A stretch of 64,000 nucleotides of DNA from Actinotalea solisilvae (GCF_016464425.1 NZ_JADDKQ010000003.1:186001-250000), one strand, 5' to 3'; numbered from the stretch's first letter, positions 24,437 through 33,219 are shown. The notes: generated by a model from the letters alone, not told the origin. Program-made: numbers and translations.

Positions 24437-24808
24437 ATGGCCCGGATCGCGCAGTGGACGCTCGACGTGCAGGACCTCGACACGATGGCGGCCTTCTGGT
24501 CGCAGGCGCTGCACTACCGCGTCGACCGCGGCGACGACGCGGGCGCCAAGCTCTGGCCGCCCGACGACGCCGACCCCGGCGTCCTCACGGTGTGGCTCCA
24601 GCGCGTCGACGCGCCGACGCCCGGCAAGGTGCGCGGCCACCCCGACCTGCGCCCCGACGACGGCGACGTCGAGGCGGAGGTCGCCCGCCTGCTCGCGCTC
24701 GGGGCGCGGCACGCCGACGTGGGCCAGTCGCCGGACGACCCGTTCGTCGTCCTCGCCGACCCCGAGGGCAACGAGTTCTGCGTCCTGCGCCGCGAGCCCC
24801 GGCGCTGA
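24437..24808 (+). CDS. Glyoxalase/VOC-like protein
   Basis: Protein of 123 aa with two beta-alpha-beta-beta-beta halves. ARIAQWTLDVQDLDTMAAFWSQAL is the usual first strand and helix of the glyoxalase-like (VOC) fold, and VVLADPEGNEFCVL the last, containing the glutamate position of the metal or substrate site. The first-strand metal ligand (normally His or Gln) is not obvious, so metal dependence is uncertain. Substrate unknown. It converges with the signalling phosphatase gene across a hairpin. Confidence 0.8.
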   Translation: MARIAQWTLDVQDLDTMAAFWSQALHYRVDRGDDAGAKLWPPDDADPGVLTVWLQRVDAPTPGKVRGHPDLRPDDGDVEAEVARLLALGARHADVGQSPDDPFVVLADPEGNEFCVLRREPRR

Positions 24809-24814
24809 CCCGCG

Positions 24815-24844
24815 GACCGGCGCGCGCACCGGCCGGCGCCGGTC
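24815..24844. terminator. Bidirectional hairpin between convergent genes
   Basis: GACCGGCGC (24815-24823) pairs perfectly with GCGCCGGTC (24836-24844). It fills the 39-base gap between two convergent stops. Confidence 0.55.
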
Positions 24845-24847
24845 GCG

Positions 24848-27800
24848 TCAGCCGTCGACCGTGAGGACCAGCAGGGCGAGGTCGTCGTCGCGCTGCTCGG
24901 GGCCGATCTCGCCGACGATCGCGTCGGCGAGCTCCTCGGCCGTCGCCGCACCCGCGGAGCGCACCACGTCGACCAGCCGCGCGATCCCCGCGTCGAGCGA
25001 CCCGCGGCGCCGCTCGACGAGCCCGTCGGTGTAGAGGACGAGCGTGCTCCCGGGCGCGAGCACCAGCGTGCGCTCGGCGCGCGGCGTGTGGTGGTCGACG
25101 CCGAGCAGCAGGTCGGTGCGCCGGTCCACGAGGGCCACGTGGCCGTCGGGCGTGCGCAGGACCGGCGCGAGGTGCCCGGCGTTCGACCAGCGCAGGCGCC
25201 ACACGTGGTTCGCGCGGTCCGCCGCCGTCTGCTCGAGCCGGCCCAGCACCGCCGTCGCGAGCGTGCCGAGACCGAGCCCGTGCATGGCCGCGTCGAGCCG
25301 CGTGAGCTGGACCGCGGGGCTGGAGTGGCTGTCGTAGGCGATGCCGCGCAGGAGGTTGCGGATCTGGCCCATGAGCGCGGCCGCCGTGCGGTCGTGCCCC
25401 GTGACGTCGCCGACGACGACCAGCGTCGCGCCCGTCGACGTGAGGAACGCGTCGTACCAGTCGCCGCCGATCTGGGCCTGCTGCGCGGCCGGCTGGTAGC
25501 GGACCGCGATGCTCAGGCCGTCGGGCTTCGGCGGCCGCGTGAGCAGGCTGCGCTGGAGCGTCTCGGACATGCGCTGCGCCTCGGCGGACGCGACCCGCTG
25601 GGCCTCCGTCGCGCGGATGCGCTCGAGCGCCTGCGCGAGCTGGGCGGCGAACGCCTCGAGCAGCTCGAGCTCGTCGGGCAGCACGTGGTGCTCCTCGGTC
25701 CACGCGACGCCGAGCGAGCCGATCGTGCGGTCCTGGACCGTCAGCGGGATGAACGCCCACGCGCGGCGCCCGGACGACTCGTACGCCTCGACCATGATCG
25801 GGTCGAACGCGACGGCCGAGGCGACGGTCGGGAGCATGAGCCGCCGGCCGCGCCGCGCGACCCACGCCGCGGGCCACGGGCTGTCGTGGGGCACGTGCAT
25901 GCCGACGATCCGGCGGTTCTCCGGCAGCGTGCCGATCGCGCTCATCCGCCAGCCGCCCGCCGGGTGCACCGTGAGCACCGCGCCGCCGTCGGCCCCGAGG
26001 ACGCGCAGGCCCTGGGCGACGACGACGTCCTCGAGGTCGGCGACCGTGTCCGCGCTCGTGAGCTGGAACGCCGCCTCGGCGAGCGCCGCGAGGCGCCGCG
26101 CGGCGATCTCCTTGCCCTCGACGGCGGCCGCGAGCTCGCGCGCCCGCGCGTAGAGGTCGGCCTCGACCTCCTCGACCCGGCGGCGCCAGGCGTCGTCGCG
26201 CGCGGCCGTCTCCGCGCCGCGCCCGCGGACGTAGTCCGTGATGTCCTCGGCGCGCTGCGCGACCAGCACGGTGCGGCCGTCGTCGTCGAGCACGGGGATG
26301 CTGATGAGGGACCAGTAGCGCTCGATGACGCCGCCGCTCGCGGGGTCGGGGATGTCGTACTTCTGGATGGGCATCGTGTCGGGGCGGCCCGTGTCGCGCG
26401 CGCGCTCGAACGAGCGCTGGACGCGCGGCACGCCCGTCGGGTCGAGGGCGTCGTGCGTCGGGGGGAACGCGTCGAACACGTACCGGCCCAGGACCTCCTC
26501 GCGCGCCCGGCCGACGGTCGCGAGGTAGGAGTCGTTCGCCTCGACGATGACGAGGTCGGGCGACATGACCATGTAGGGCGTCAGCAGGGAGCGGAAGAGC
26601 CGGACGTGGTCCACCTCGACGGAGGTCGACGTGCGCGGCCCGGCCTCGCCCGTCGGCTCGATCCACGCGAGGTACAGCGCGCGCCCGCTCGTCGACCGCG
26701 CCCGCTCGACGAGGTACGTGCACGCCACCTCGCTGCCGTCCGCGCGCACGAGCGGCACCGTGAGGGGCGGACCCGTGGGCGCACCCTCGTCGGCGGTGAG
26801 CCGGCGCGTGAGCACGGCCACGTGGGCCTCGCGCAGGTGCGCCGGGACGAGCGTGACGACCCGGCGCCCGACGAGCTCGTCGACCTCCCAGCCCGTCGTG
26901 CGCGCGAGCGAGCGGCTGACCGCGACGATCCGGTGCGTCTCGTCGGCCGCGAGGACGCCGCGCGAGGACTCGGTCACCGCGCGGCGCACGGGGTCGGTCA
27001 CGGCCTCCCGCAGCGCGGTGCGCAGGAGGTCCCGCACGGCGTCGCCCGCGGTGGCCGGCACCGCGAGCCCGGCCGGCGACCCCAGGACGGCACCGTCGCC
27101 GTCGAGACCCGGCCAGGGCGTCGGCGGCACGCCCGCGAGCTGCGCGACGACCTGCTCGCAGATCCAGTCCCGCAGCGCGACGACCTCGGTGAGCCCGGGG
27201 TGTGCGAGGAGCCGCCCGGCCTCGGCGAGGCTCTCGGCGACGTCGAGCGTGTCCTGGAGCGCCACGAACGCCGGGCCGGCGTCGACGGGCACGTCGAGCG
27301 CGAGGTCCACCGGCTCGTGCACCCGGGCGGGCAGGCCCGGGGCACCCAGCGGGACGACGGGGTGGGGCGCCGCGGCCACGCCGGCCGCGTCGAGCGCGGC
27401 GAGGATCGGCGGCCCGACGACGGACCGGGCCCGGTCGGCCTGCTCGGGGTCCGCCTCGGGGACGTCGTGCTGGGACAGGAAGAGCACGAGCTCGCGCAGC
27501 AGCGTCGCGTGGTGGTCGTGCGCCGCGAGCCACAACCCGGGCGGCAGGCCGAGCAGGCGGACGCTGCGGGTCGCGACGTCGTCGGCGGCGGCGGCGCTCA
27601 GGGCGCTCGCCTCGGGGCCGAGGTCCCAGTCGGCGTCGTCCCAGGCGGCGAGCACGTCCTCGCCCGAGCGGGGCTCCTCCCCGCCGACCGTGAACCACAG
27701 CGTCTTGCCGTGCGGGCCCGCGTCGCTGATGCCGTAGGCGTCCGTGATGGCTGCGACGAGCGCGAGTCCGCGCCCGGTCGTGGCGTGCGTGTCGCGGCCG

Positions 27801-28153
27801 CGCTGGGAGGGCAGGGTCGCGCTCGCGTCGTGCACCTCGACCCGCACCTGCGCGCCCACCTCGACGGACACCTCGACCGTGGTGTGCGCGTGCAGCACGG
27901 CGTTGGTCACGAGCTCGGTGCACGCGAGCTCGGCGACGTCCACGCAGTCGGGCCGCCCGGCGGCCTCCAGGACCTCGCGCAGCCAGCGGCGCGCGCGCTC
28001 GGCGCTCGCCGGCTCGGGGTCGAGCACGAGCGACGGGCGCGCCGGGTCGGACGACGGCCCCCGGCCGTCGTCGTGCGCCGGCTCGGCGGCGTCACGAGCC
28101 GACGTGGCCGTGCCCTCCGTCGACGGCGACCCCACGGGCGTCACGGTACGCAC
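24848..28153 (-). CDS. Multidomain Rsb-type sensor: HATPase, two PAS, GAF, PP2C phosphatase
   Basis: Cytoplasmic signalling protein of about 1101 aa. The start is not certain: GTG 28153 or 28144 are first in frame without an Arg-rich leader, and neither has a clear ribosome site. Domain order from 28153: an RsbW-like serine-kinase ATPase (about 50-165; ELACTELVTNAVLHAH, N box, and TGRGLALVAAITDAYG), an unassigned middle, PAS about 395-470, PAS about 520-650 (VIVEANDSYLATVGRAREEVLGRYVFDAFP), a coiled coil, GAF about 685-840, and a SpoIIE/RsbU PP2C domain about 860-1101 (GGDWYDAFL, VVVGDVTGHDR, LVLYTDGLVE, DDDLALLVL, all metal Asp present). Such proteins set the state of an anti-sigma antagonist; the STAS protein at 55287-55760 is the only one seen here, with no proof of pairing. 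Confidence 0.9.
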   Translation of the reverse strand: MRTVTPVGSPSTEGTATSARDAAEPAHDDGRGPSSDPARPSLVLDPEPASAERARRWLREVLEAAGRPDCVDVAELACTELVTNAVLHAHTTVEVSVEVGAQVRVEVHDASATLPSQRGRDTHATTGRGLALVAAITDAYGISDAGPHGKTLWFTVGGEEPRSGEDVLAAWDDADWDLGPEASALSAAAADDVATRSVRLLGLPPGLWLAAHDHHATLLRELVLFLSQHDVPEADPEQADRARSVVGPPILAALDAAGVAAAPHPVVPLGAPGLPARVHEPVDLALDVPVDAGPAFVALQDTLDVAESLAEAGRLLAHPGLTEVVALRDWICEQVVAQLAGVPPTPWPGLDGDGAVLGSPAGLAVPATAGDAVRDLLRTALREAVTDPVRRAVTESSRGVLAADETHRIVAVSRSLARTTGWEVDELVGRRVVTLVPAHLREAHVAVLTRRLTADEGAPTGPPLTVPLVRADGSEVACTYLVERARSTSGRALYLAWIEPTGEAGPRTSTSVEVDHVRLFRSLLTPYMVMSPDLVIVEANDSYLATVGRAREEVLGRYVFDAFPPTHDALDPTGVPRVQRSFERARDTGRPDTMPIQKYDIPDPASGGVIERYWSLISIPVLDDDGRTVLVAQRAEDITDYVRGRGAETAARDDAWRRRVEEVEADLYARARELAAAVEGKEIAARRLAALAEAAFQLTSADTVADLEDVVVAQGLRVLGADGGAVLTVHPAGGWRMSAIGTLPENRRIVGMHVPHDSPWPAAWVARRGRRLMLPTVASAVAFDPIMVEAYESSGRRAWAFIPLTVQDRTIGSLGVAWTEEHHVLPDELELLEAFAAQLAQALERIRATEAQRVASAEAQRMSETLQRSLLTRPPKPDGLSIAVRYQPAAQQAQIGGDWYDAFLTSTGATLVVVGDVTGHDRTAAALMGQIRNLLRGIAYDSHSSPAVQLTRLDAAMHGLGLGTLATAVLGRLEQTAADRANHVWRLRWSNAGHLAPVLRTPDGHVALVDRRTDLLLGVDHHTPRAERTLVLAPGSTLVLYTDGLVERRRGSLDAGIARLVDVVRSAGAATAEELADAIVGEIGPEQRDDDLALLVLTVDG

Positions 28154-28263
28154 GCCGGGCCGCCCGCGCGCGGTGCCGCGACGGCGCGCCGCGGAGCCGT
28201 CGGTCCACGGCCGGTCCGACCGGACCCTGGACGTGCGACCCGGTGCCGAGGATCGTCTGCCGG

Positions 28264-28602
28264 ATGAGCGCAGACCCCGTCGAGACCAACCCGGACCACT
28301 ACTCGGTCGTGTTCGAGAACGACGACGTCCGCGTGCTGCGGTACGCCGACGTGCCGGGGCACCGGTCGACACCGCACGACCACCCGGACAGCGTGATGAT
28401 CACCCTCTCCGGCTTCCGGCGGCGCCTGCACGCGGGCGGCACCTCGCGCGACGTCGAGCTGCCGCCGGGCGCCGCGATGTGGCTCCCCGCGCAGCACCAC
28501 GCGGGCGAGAACATCGGCGACACCGAGACGCACGTGGTGTTCGTCGAGCTCAAGCGCCCGGGCGGGCCGGCGGGACCGTCCCGCGCCGTCGGTCCGGCCT
28601 GA
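28264..28602 (+). CDS. Cupin-like protein
   Basis: Protein of 112 aa; ATG 28264 is chosen over a start at 28243 because GAGGAT precedes it. A single double-stranded beta-helix: YSVVFENDDVRVLRYADVPGH begins the barrel, RSTPHDHPDSVMITLSG provides the His-x-His of cupin motif 1, and LPPGAAMWLPAQHHAGENIG carries the motif 2 histidine. Metal binding is likely; the substrate is unknown. Divergent from the signalling phosphatase, convergent with a small orphan gene. Confidence 0.8.
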   Translation: MSADPVETNPDHYSVVFENDDVRVLRYADVPGHRSTPHDHPDSVMITLSGFRRRLHAGGTSRDVELPPGAAMWLPAQHHAGENIGDTETHVVFVELKRPGGPAGPSRAVGPA

Positions 28603-28629
28603 GTCGTCCACGCCGAGGGCCGGTCGGCC

Positions 28630-28893
28630 TCAGACCAGCCGTCCGGCCGCCCTGCGGACGAGCTCGCACATCTGGTGCGCGGTCATGATCGAGGTGTCCT
28701 TCTCGGCGAGCTCCCACACGAGCGGGTCCTCGATGTGGCCGTCCGCGCGCTCGACGAGGAAGTCCGCGGGGCCCGTGAGGTGCGTGCCGAGGGGCGTGAG
28801 GTGCCAGGTGACGGCGTAGCCGCGCAGGGGGTGCGTGCCGTGCAGCACGGCCGAGGCGCCGCGGACCTTCGACGGAGCAAGCGTCCTGCTCAT
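28630..28893 (-). CDS. Small hypothetical protein
   Basis: Soluble protein of 87 aa. Seen: a beta-rich first half (GASAVLHGTHPLRGYAVTWHLTPLGTHLTG) and a C-terminal helix MTAHQMCELVRRAAGRLV. I do not recognise the family. ATG start preceded by GAGG. It is kept as a gene because codon bias is good and no longer gene overlaps it; confidence is limited by its size. Confidence 0.5.
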   Translation of the reverse strand: MSRTLAPSKVRGASAVLHGTHPLRGYAVTWHLTPLGTHLTGPADFLVERADGHIEDPLVWELAEKDTSIMTAHQMCELVRRAAGRLV

Positions 28894-29035
28894 GGCGACC
28901 TCGCTGGGGTTCCCTCCGGGCCGCGCCCGCTGCGCGGCTGATACCAGGAAGGATCGGCACGGGTGCCCGGTCGATGACCGCGCGGGCGGGTGAACGTGCT
29001 CCGGGTCACACGCGGCCGGCCGGGCGGGCGGCGCG

Positions 29036-29341
29036 TCAGGACGTGACGAACGGCAGCGTCACGAGCCCCACGACCAGCGCGACCCCGACGGCGGTCGCGG
29101 CCAGCCCGAGGTAGCCGACGACGAGCCCGACGACGGCCTGCGCGTCCCCGGGCTCCCCGGTCCGGCGGATCTGGCGCCGTGCGACGTGCCCGCACACGAC
29201 GGCGACGACCGACAGGCCGAGCAGGGCCGTGACGAGCGCCGTCGTTGCGAGCGCGTTGGTCGTCACGACCCGCACGGGCTGGGCCGCCGGGGCGGGCCAC
29301 GCGAGGGCGGGAGGAGGGCCGAGGGGCGGTGGTGTGGTCAC
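29036..29341 (-). CDS. DUF4190-like small membrane protein
   Basis: Protein of 101 aa from GTG 29341. A proline-rich head (PPPLGPPPALAWPAPAAQP) precedes two membrane segments, NALATTALVTALLGLSVVAVVCGHVA and AVVGLVVGYLGLAATAVGVALVVGLV, joined by RRQIRRTGEPGDAQA. This is the layout of DUF4190, in which two helices flank a basic cytoplasmic loop. No function is established. Divergent from the OmpA-type lipoprotein; a 24-bp dyad lies between the two. Confidence 0.7.
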   Translation of the reverse strand: MTTPPPLGPPPALAWPAPAAQPVRVVTTNALATTALVTALLGLSVVAVVCGHVARRQIRRTGEPGDAQAVVGLVVGYLGLAATAVGVALVVGLVTLPFVTS

Positions 29342-29381
29342 GCCTCGACGCTAGGCAGCCCGCGTCGCAGGAGTACCGGCG

Positions 29382-29405
29382 CCGTGTCGCAGTCCTGCGA
29401 CACGG
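29382..29405. promoter_or_regulatory. 24-bp near-perfect dyad between divergent envelope genes
   Basis: CCGTGTCGCAG (29382-29392) and its exact complement CTGCGACACGG (29395-29405) flank a 2-base centre. A 2-nt loop is too short for an RNA hairpin, so a dimeric DNA-binding protein is the likely reader. An extra half-site GTCGCAG lies at about 29364-29370. It is 41 bases from one start and 127 from the other. Confidence 0.6.
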
Positions 29406-29531
29406 GTCGCGGACCTGCAACGCCCCGTCGATCATGACGCGACGCGCGCTCCCTAGGGTCGGGGTGCCGGCCTCGTCCGAGGCACCGGCGCCGTCCCCGG
29501 CCCCGCCGCCGTCGTCCCCTGGAGGACCCCC

Positions 29532-30737
29532 GTGCGTCCCGTCCCGTGCCGTCCGCTGCTCGTGCTCGCCGTCCTCGTCGTGCCCCTGGCCGGGTGCAGC
29601 CTGTCGGTCGCCGAGCGGGACGAGGCGCCGCGGCCGCGCGTCAGCGCGAGCGCCGCCCCGACCGGCACGCCGACGCCGACGGCGCCCGCCGAGCCCACCG
29701 GGGTGCACGGGCTGCCCTACGGCGAGATCCCGCCGGTCCCGCTCATCGCCGTGCCGGACCTCTCGGCGCTCGACGACGCGCAGGCCGCCGTCGACGCGGC
29801 CGTCCGGGCCGCGGTCGCGTCCCTGCCGGGGCTGTCGGTGACGCCGGCGCGCTGCGACGCGGCCGGCGAGCTCGTCGTGCGCGACGGGGCCGTGCTCTAC
29901 GGCGACGGCTCGGGCACGTTCGTGGGTCCCGACGGCACGGTCGTGGCCTACGGGGACGGGTCCGGCACCGCGACGTCGGACGGGTCGACGACGACCAACT
30001 ACGGCGACGGGTCCGGCACGTACGCCGACGGCGACGTGTCGATCGTCAACTACGGCGACGGGTCCGGCTCCTACACCGACGCCACCCGCTCGGTGACCGT
30101 CTACGGCGACGGGTCGGGCGCCCTCACGGACGGCACGGCGAGCATCGTCAACTACGGCGACGGCTCGGGAACGTGGACCGACGGCACCGAGTCCGTGACG
30201 AACCACGGCGACGGGTCCGGCACGTACAGCGGGCCGACGACGTCGATCGTCAACCACGGCGACGGCACCGGGCTCGTCGACGGCGTGCCGGTCGAGATGG
30301 ACCCCCTGCCCCCGGTCCCCCGCATGGGCGTGTTCCCGCCGCTCGCGGCGCTCGAGCCGGTGGCCCCGGTGTGCGGCTCGCTCGTGACCCTGCCGGCATC
30401 GGTGCTGTTCGACTTCGGGCGGCACGAGCTGCGCCCGGAGGCGGGCGCCGTGCTCGACGCGGTCGTCACGGGGCTGACGGCGGCCGGTGTCGCGGGGACC
30501 GTGGAGGTGCACGGCCACACGGACTCCGTGAGCGACGACGCGTTCAACCAGGCCCTCTCGGAGCGGCGCGCGGCCGCCGTCGTCGACGGGCTCGAGGAGC
30601 GCGGGCTCGGCGCGCCGCTCGTCGCGCGCGGCTTCGGCGAGACGCGCCCCGTCGCGCCCAACGAGGTCGAGGGCCAGGACGACCCGGCCGGCCGTCAGCT
30701 CAACCGCCGCGTGGAGATCTTCGTCCCCGCGGGCTGA
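29532..30737 (+). CDS. OmpA-domain lipoprotein with 17-residue YGDGSG repeats
   Basis: Surface lipoprotein of 401 aa; GTG 29532 follows GGAGG and gives a signal peptide with lipobox LAGC (Cys22). Residues about 123-247 are eight copies of a 17-residue repeat headed by YGDGSG (HGDGSG and HGDGTG in the last two). Residues about 285-398 are an OmpA-like peptidoglycan-binding domain: LFDFGRHELRPEA, VHGHTDSVSDDAFNQALSERRAAAV and NRRVEIFV keep the Asp and Arg that bind diaminopimelate-type peptides. In a Gram-positive cell this would tie a lipoprotein to the wall. The repeat may form a beta-solenoid; Asp and Gly spacing recalls calcium-binding repeats, but the motif is not RTX (inference). Confidence 0.85.
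   Translation: MRPVPCRPLLVLAVLVVPLAGCSLSVAERDEAPRPRVSASAAPTGTPTPTAPAEPTGVHGLPYGEIPPVPLIAVPDLSALDDAQAAVDAAVRAAVASLPGLSVTPARCDAAGELVVRDGAVLYGDGSGTFVGPDGTVVAYGDGSGTATSDGSTTTNYGDGSGTYADGDVSIVNYGDGSGSYTDATRSVTVYGDGSGALTDGTASIVNYGDGSGTWTDGTESVTNHGDGSGTYSGPTTSIVNHGDGTGLVDGVPVEMDPLPPVPRMGVFPPLAALEPVAPVCGSLVTLPASVLFDFGRHELRPEAGAVLDAVVTGLTAAGVAGTVEVHGHTDSVSDDAFNQALSERRAAAVVDGLEERGLGAPLVARGFGETRPVAPNEVEGQDDPAGRQLNRRVEIFVPAG
29898..30272 (+). repeat. 51-bp coding tandem repeats, eight units
   Basis: Within the OmpA-type gene the codons for YGDGSG recur every 51 bases, with no change of period over eight units (the first begins at 29898, the last at 30255). Such an array is prone to copy-number change by slippage. 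Confidence 0.85.
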
Positions 30738-30747
30738 GGACCGCGCG

Positions 30748-31311
30748 TCAGTCGGTGAGCACCTCGTTGAGCCGGCCGGAGTCCTCGACCTCGCCGTCGA
30801 CCCGGTCGAGGTTGAGCACGTTGCCCGAGCCGCTGACGACGACGGCGCCGACGTCCTTGGCGATGACCGTGACGTTGTCGCCGGAGACCTCGAGCCGCTC
30901 GACGTCGTCGACGTTGACCGTGACCCACGAGGCCGTGACCGTGATCGCGCCGCACGGGCCGGTCATGATCACGGTGCTGCCGTCCTCGTCGACGTCGAGG
31001 TCCTGGCCGGTGCAGGTCGCGTTGAGGATCGGGAGGTCGCTGCGTCCGGCGAACGGGTTGCCCGGCGCACCGGACCCGCCCGCGACCACCTCGCCGACGG
31101 CCTCGCCGTCCTCCTCGGTCTCGTCCGCGGTCGCGTCCGCGCGGTCGGCGTCCTCGGCCGCGGGCGCCGGCTCGCCCGTGCGGTCGGTCTTCTGCGGCCC
31201 GTCGGTCTCGATGGTCGCGGAGCAGCCGGCCACGAGCAGGGGCACGGCGAGGGCCGCGAGGACGGCGAGCGGGGCGCGGCGCGGCGCGTGTGCGGACGGG
31301 GGGACGGTCAC
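30748..31311 (-). CDS. DUF3060-like lipoprotein
   Basis: Lipoprotein of 187 aa; GTG 31311 overlaps the kinase stop by 4 bases and gives lipobox VAGC. After an acidic spacer (DADRADATADETEEDGE) comes a right-handed beta-helix type domain: LNATCTGQDLDVDEDGSTVIMTGPCGAITVTASWVTVNVDDVERLEVSGDNVTVIAKDV, the repeated xVxVxG pattern of DUF3060, with two cysteines that could bond. Third gene of the regulator-kinase-lipoprotein operon; it may be the sensed or controlled envelope component (inference from position). Confidence 0.8.
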   Translation of the reverse strand: MTVPPSAHAPRRAPLAVLAALAVPLLVAGCSATIETDGPQKTDRTGEPAPAAEDADRADATADETEEDGEAVGEVVAGGSGAPGNPFAGRSDLPILNATCTGQDLDVDEDGSTVIMTGPCGAITVTASWVTVNVDDVERLEVSGDNVTVIAKDVGAVVVSGSGNVLNLDRVDGEVEDSGRLNEVLTD

Positions 31312-32336
31312 AGCGGTGCCCTCTCGGTGACGGGGGTGGGTCGGACGGCGGGTCGCGCGGCGGCCGCCGGGTCGTGGCGCACCGGCAGGCGCAGGGAGAC
31401 GACGGTCCCGTGACCAACGCGGGAGCGCATCTCGGCCCGGCCGCCGTGCAGGCGCGCCACGGACCGCACGAGGGACAGGCCGAGGCCGGTGCCCGCGACG
31501 TCGCCCGCCGTGGACGCGCGCGCGAGCTCCTCCCACACGCCGTCGACCTCGTCGGCGGGGACGCCCGCACCGGTGTCGGCGACCTCCACGAGCACGACGC
31601 CGTCCTCGGGCTCGCTCACGCGCAGCTCGACCCGGTCCCCCGGGCGCGAGTACTTGAGCGCGTTGTCGGCGAGGTTGTGCACCGCGAGGAACAGCAGGTC
31701 GCCGTCGGCGTGGAGGCGAGGCGCGGGCCAGGGCGCCTGCGGCACCGTGACCGACCAGCGGCGCTCGGCGGCCCCCGGCCGCTCGGCGAGCGCGTCGCGC
31801 ACCTCGTGCAGCAGCTGCCCGACGTCGACCTCGTCGAGGTCGAGCGGGCGGCGCTCGAGGTCGGTGAGCTTGCGCAGGTCGCCCAGCAGGGCGCCGATGC
31901 GCCGCACCTGCTGCTCGGTCGCCGCGAGGGGCGCGTGCGCCGCCGACCCGCCGCCGGGCGCACCCGGCGCGCCGGGCCTGTCGAGGCTCGCGCGCACGTT
32001 GACGAGCGAGAGCTGGAGGGCCTGCACGGGGTTCTTCAGCTCGTGGTCGAGCCGGTCGAGCAGGCGCAGCCGCTCGGCGTGGACGTGCTCCGCGACCTCG
32101 GCGGCGCGGCGCTCCTGCGCGGCCGCGAGCGCCCGCTCGGCCCGGAGCCGACGGCGCCGCGCCACGAGCACGGCCGCGGCGACCGCCGACCCCGCGATCC
32201 CGAGCAGCCCCGCGACGAGGCCCAGGTGCACCGACCAGACGAGGTAGGTCCGCGGCGCCGCGGCGTACAGGGCGACGCCGACGACGGCGCCCGCCGCCAG
32301 GGGCAGCGCCACGGGGACGGCCGCGCGGGCGCTCAC
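31308..32336 (-). CDS. Sensor histidine kinase
   Basis: Membrane kinase of 342 aa; GTG 32336 overlaps the response regulator stop (GTGA). Two N-terminal helices (AAVPVALPLAAGAVVGVALYAA and YLVWSVHLGLVAGLLGIAGSAVAAAVLVA) enclose a very short outside loop, so it may sense within the membrane. H box DRLDHELKNPVQ carries the phospho-acceptor His, N box is AVHNLADNALKYS, and G boxes are DTGAGVPADEVDGVWEE and GTGLGLSLVRSVARLHGG. All catalytic elements are present. Its partner is the adjacent OmpR-type regulator. Confidence 0.93.
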   Translation of the reverse strand: MSARAAVPVALPLAAGAVVGVALYAAAPRTYLVWSVHLGLVAGLLGIAGSAVAAAVLVARRRRLRAERALAAAQERRAAEVAEHVHAERLRLLDRLDHELKNPVQALQLSLVNVRASLDRPGAPGAPGGGSAAHAPLAATEQQVRRIGALLGDLRKLTDLERRPLDLDEVDVGQLLHEVRDALAERPGAAERRWSVTVPQAPWPAPRLHADGDLLFLAVHNLADNALKYSRPGDRVELRVSEPEDGVVLVEVADTGAGVPADEVDGVWEELARASTAGDVAGTGLGLSLVRSVARLHGGRAEMRSRVGHGTVVSLRLPVRHDPAAAARPAVRPTPVTERAPL

Positions 32337-33052
32337 GCGGACGGCTCGACGGCGCCGCGGAACCGGTAGCCCGTCCCCTGGACGGTCTCGACCCACCGCG
32401 GGGCCGCGGGGTCGTCGTCGAGCACGCGACGCAGCTCCGCGACGCGGTGGTCGACGGCGCGCGTGCCCACCGGGTGGTCGAAGCCCCACACGACCTCGAG
32501 CAGGCGGTCCCGGCCGAGCAGCTCGTCGGGGTGCGTGACGAGGTAGTCGAGCAGCGCCGCGGCCTTCGGCGTGAGCACGAGCTCGCGCGTGCCCAGCCAC
32601 GCGCGGCGCGAGACCCGGTCGACGAGCAGGTCGCCGGACCGCACGCGCCCCGCGCCCGCGAGCGACGGCCGGCCGCGGACGCTCCGGCGCAGCACGGCGC
32701 GCACGCGGGCGATGAGCTCGCCGTGGTCGAACGGCTTGTTGAGGTAGTCGTCGGCGCCGTCGTCGAGTGCCCGGGCGCGCTCGCCCGCCTCGCCCACCGA
32801 CGTCAGCAGGAGGACGGGCACGGTGCGCCCCTCGGCGCGCAGCGTGCGGAGCACCGCGCGGCCGTCGGTCCGCGGGAGCATGACGTCGAGCACGACGACG
32901 TCCGGCTCGGCCGCGCGCACGCTCGCGAGCGCCGCGTCGCCGTCGTGCACGACGGCGACCTCGAAACCCTCCCGGCCCAGGATCGGGGCCAGTGCGTCCG
33001 TGATCGCGACGTCGTCGTCGACCAGCAGGAGTCTGGTCGGGGGCGTCGGCAC
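32333..33052 (-). CDS. OmpR/PhoB-family response regulator
   Basis: Regulator of 239 aa from GTG 33052. Receiver domain residues 5-118: acidic DDD, phospho-acceptor Asp in VVVLDVMLPRTDG, Thr in LLLTS and Lys in DYLNKPFDHGEL. Winged-helix output residues about 138-232: LVLTPKAAALLDYLVTHPDELLGRDRLLEVVWG and TRAVDHRVAELRRVLDDD, ending VQGTGYRFRG. Heads an operon with kinase and DUF3060 lipoprotein and is divergent from the zwf-like gene across a GC-rich gap of 167 bases, so it may also influence that promoter. Confidence 0.95.
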   Translation of the reverse strand: MPTPPTRLLLVDDDVAITDALAPILGREGFEVAVVHDGDAALASVRAAEPDVVVLDVMLPRTDGRAVLRTLRAEGRTVPVLLLTSVGEAGERARALDDGADDYLNKPFDHGELIARVRAVLRRSVRGRPSLAGAGRVRSGDLLVDRVSRRAWLGTRELVLTPKAAALLDYLVTHPDELLGRDRLLEVVWGFDHPVGTRAVDHRVAELRRVLDDDPAAPRWVETVQGTGYRFRGAVEPSA

Positions 33053-33219
33053 GCCGCCGATCCTAGACAGGCCCGGTGCGGGCCCGGTGCCCCGCGGGCC
33101 CGGCGCCCGGGCCGCCGCCGCGCGGGGCCCGGGCGGGCGACGTAGCGTCGGGCGGAGAGCCCACCCGCCCGCCCCCGGCGCGCACGGACCGCCGGGGCGC
33201 CGACGTGCCGAGGAGCGCG

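Noticed and set aside
25088..28267. Long open frame (1059 codons) antisense to the PP2C sensor gene
   Set aside because: Shadow frame rich in Arg, with no recognisable domain.
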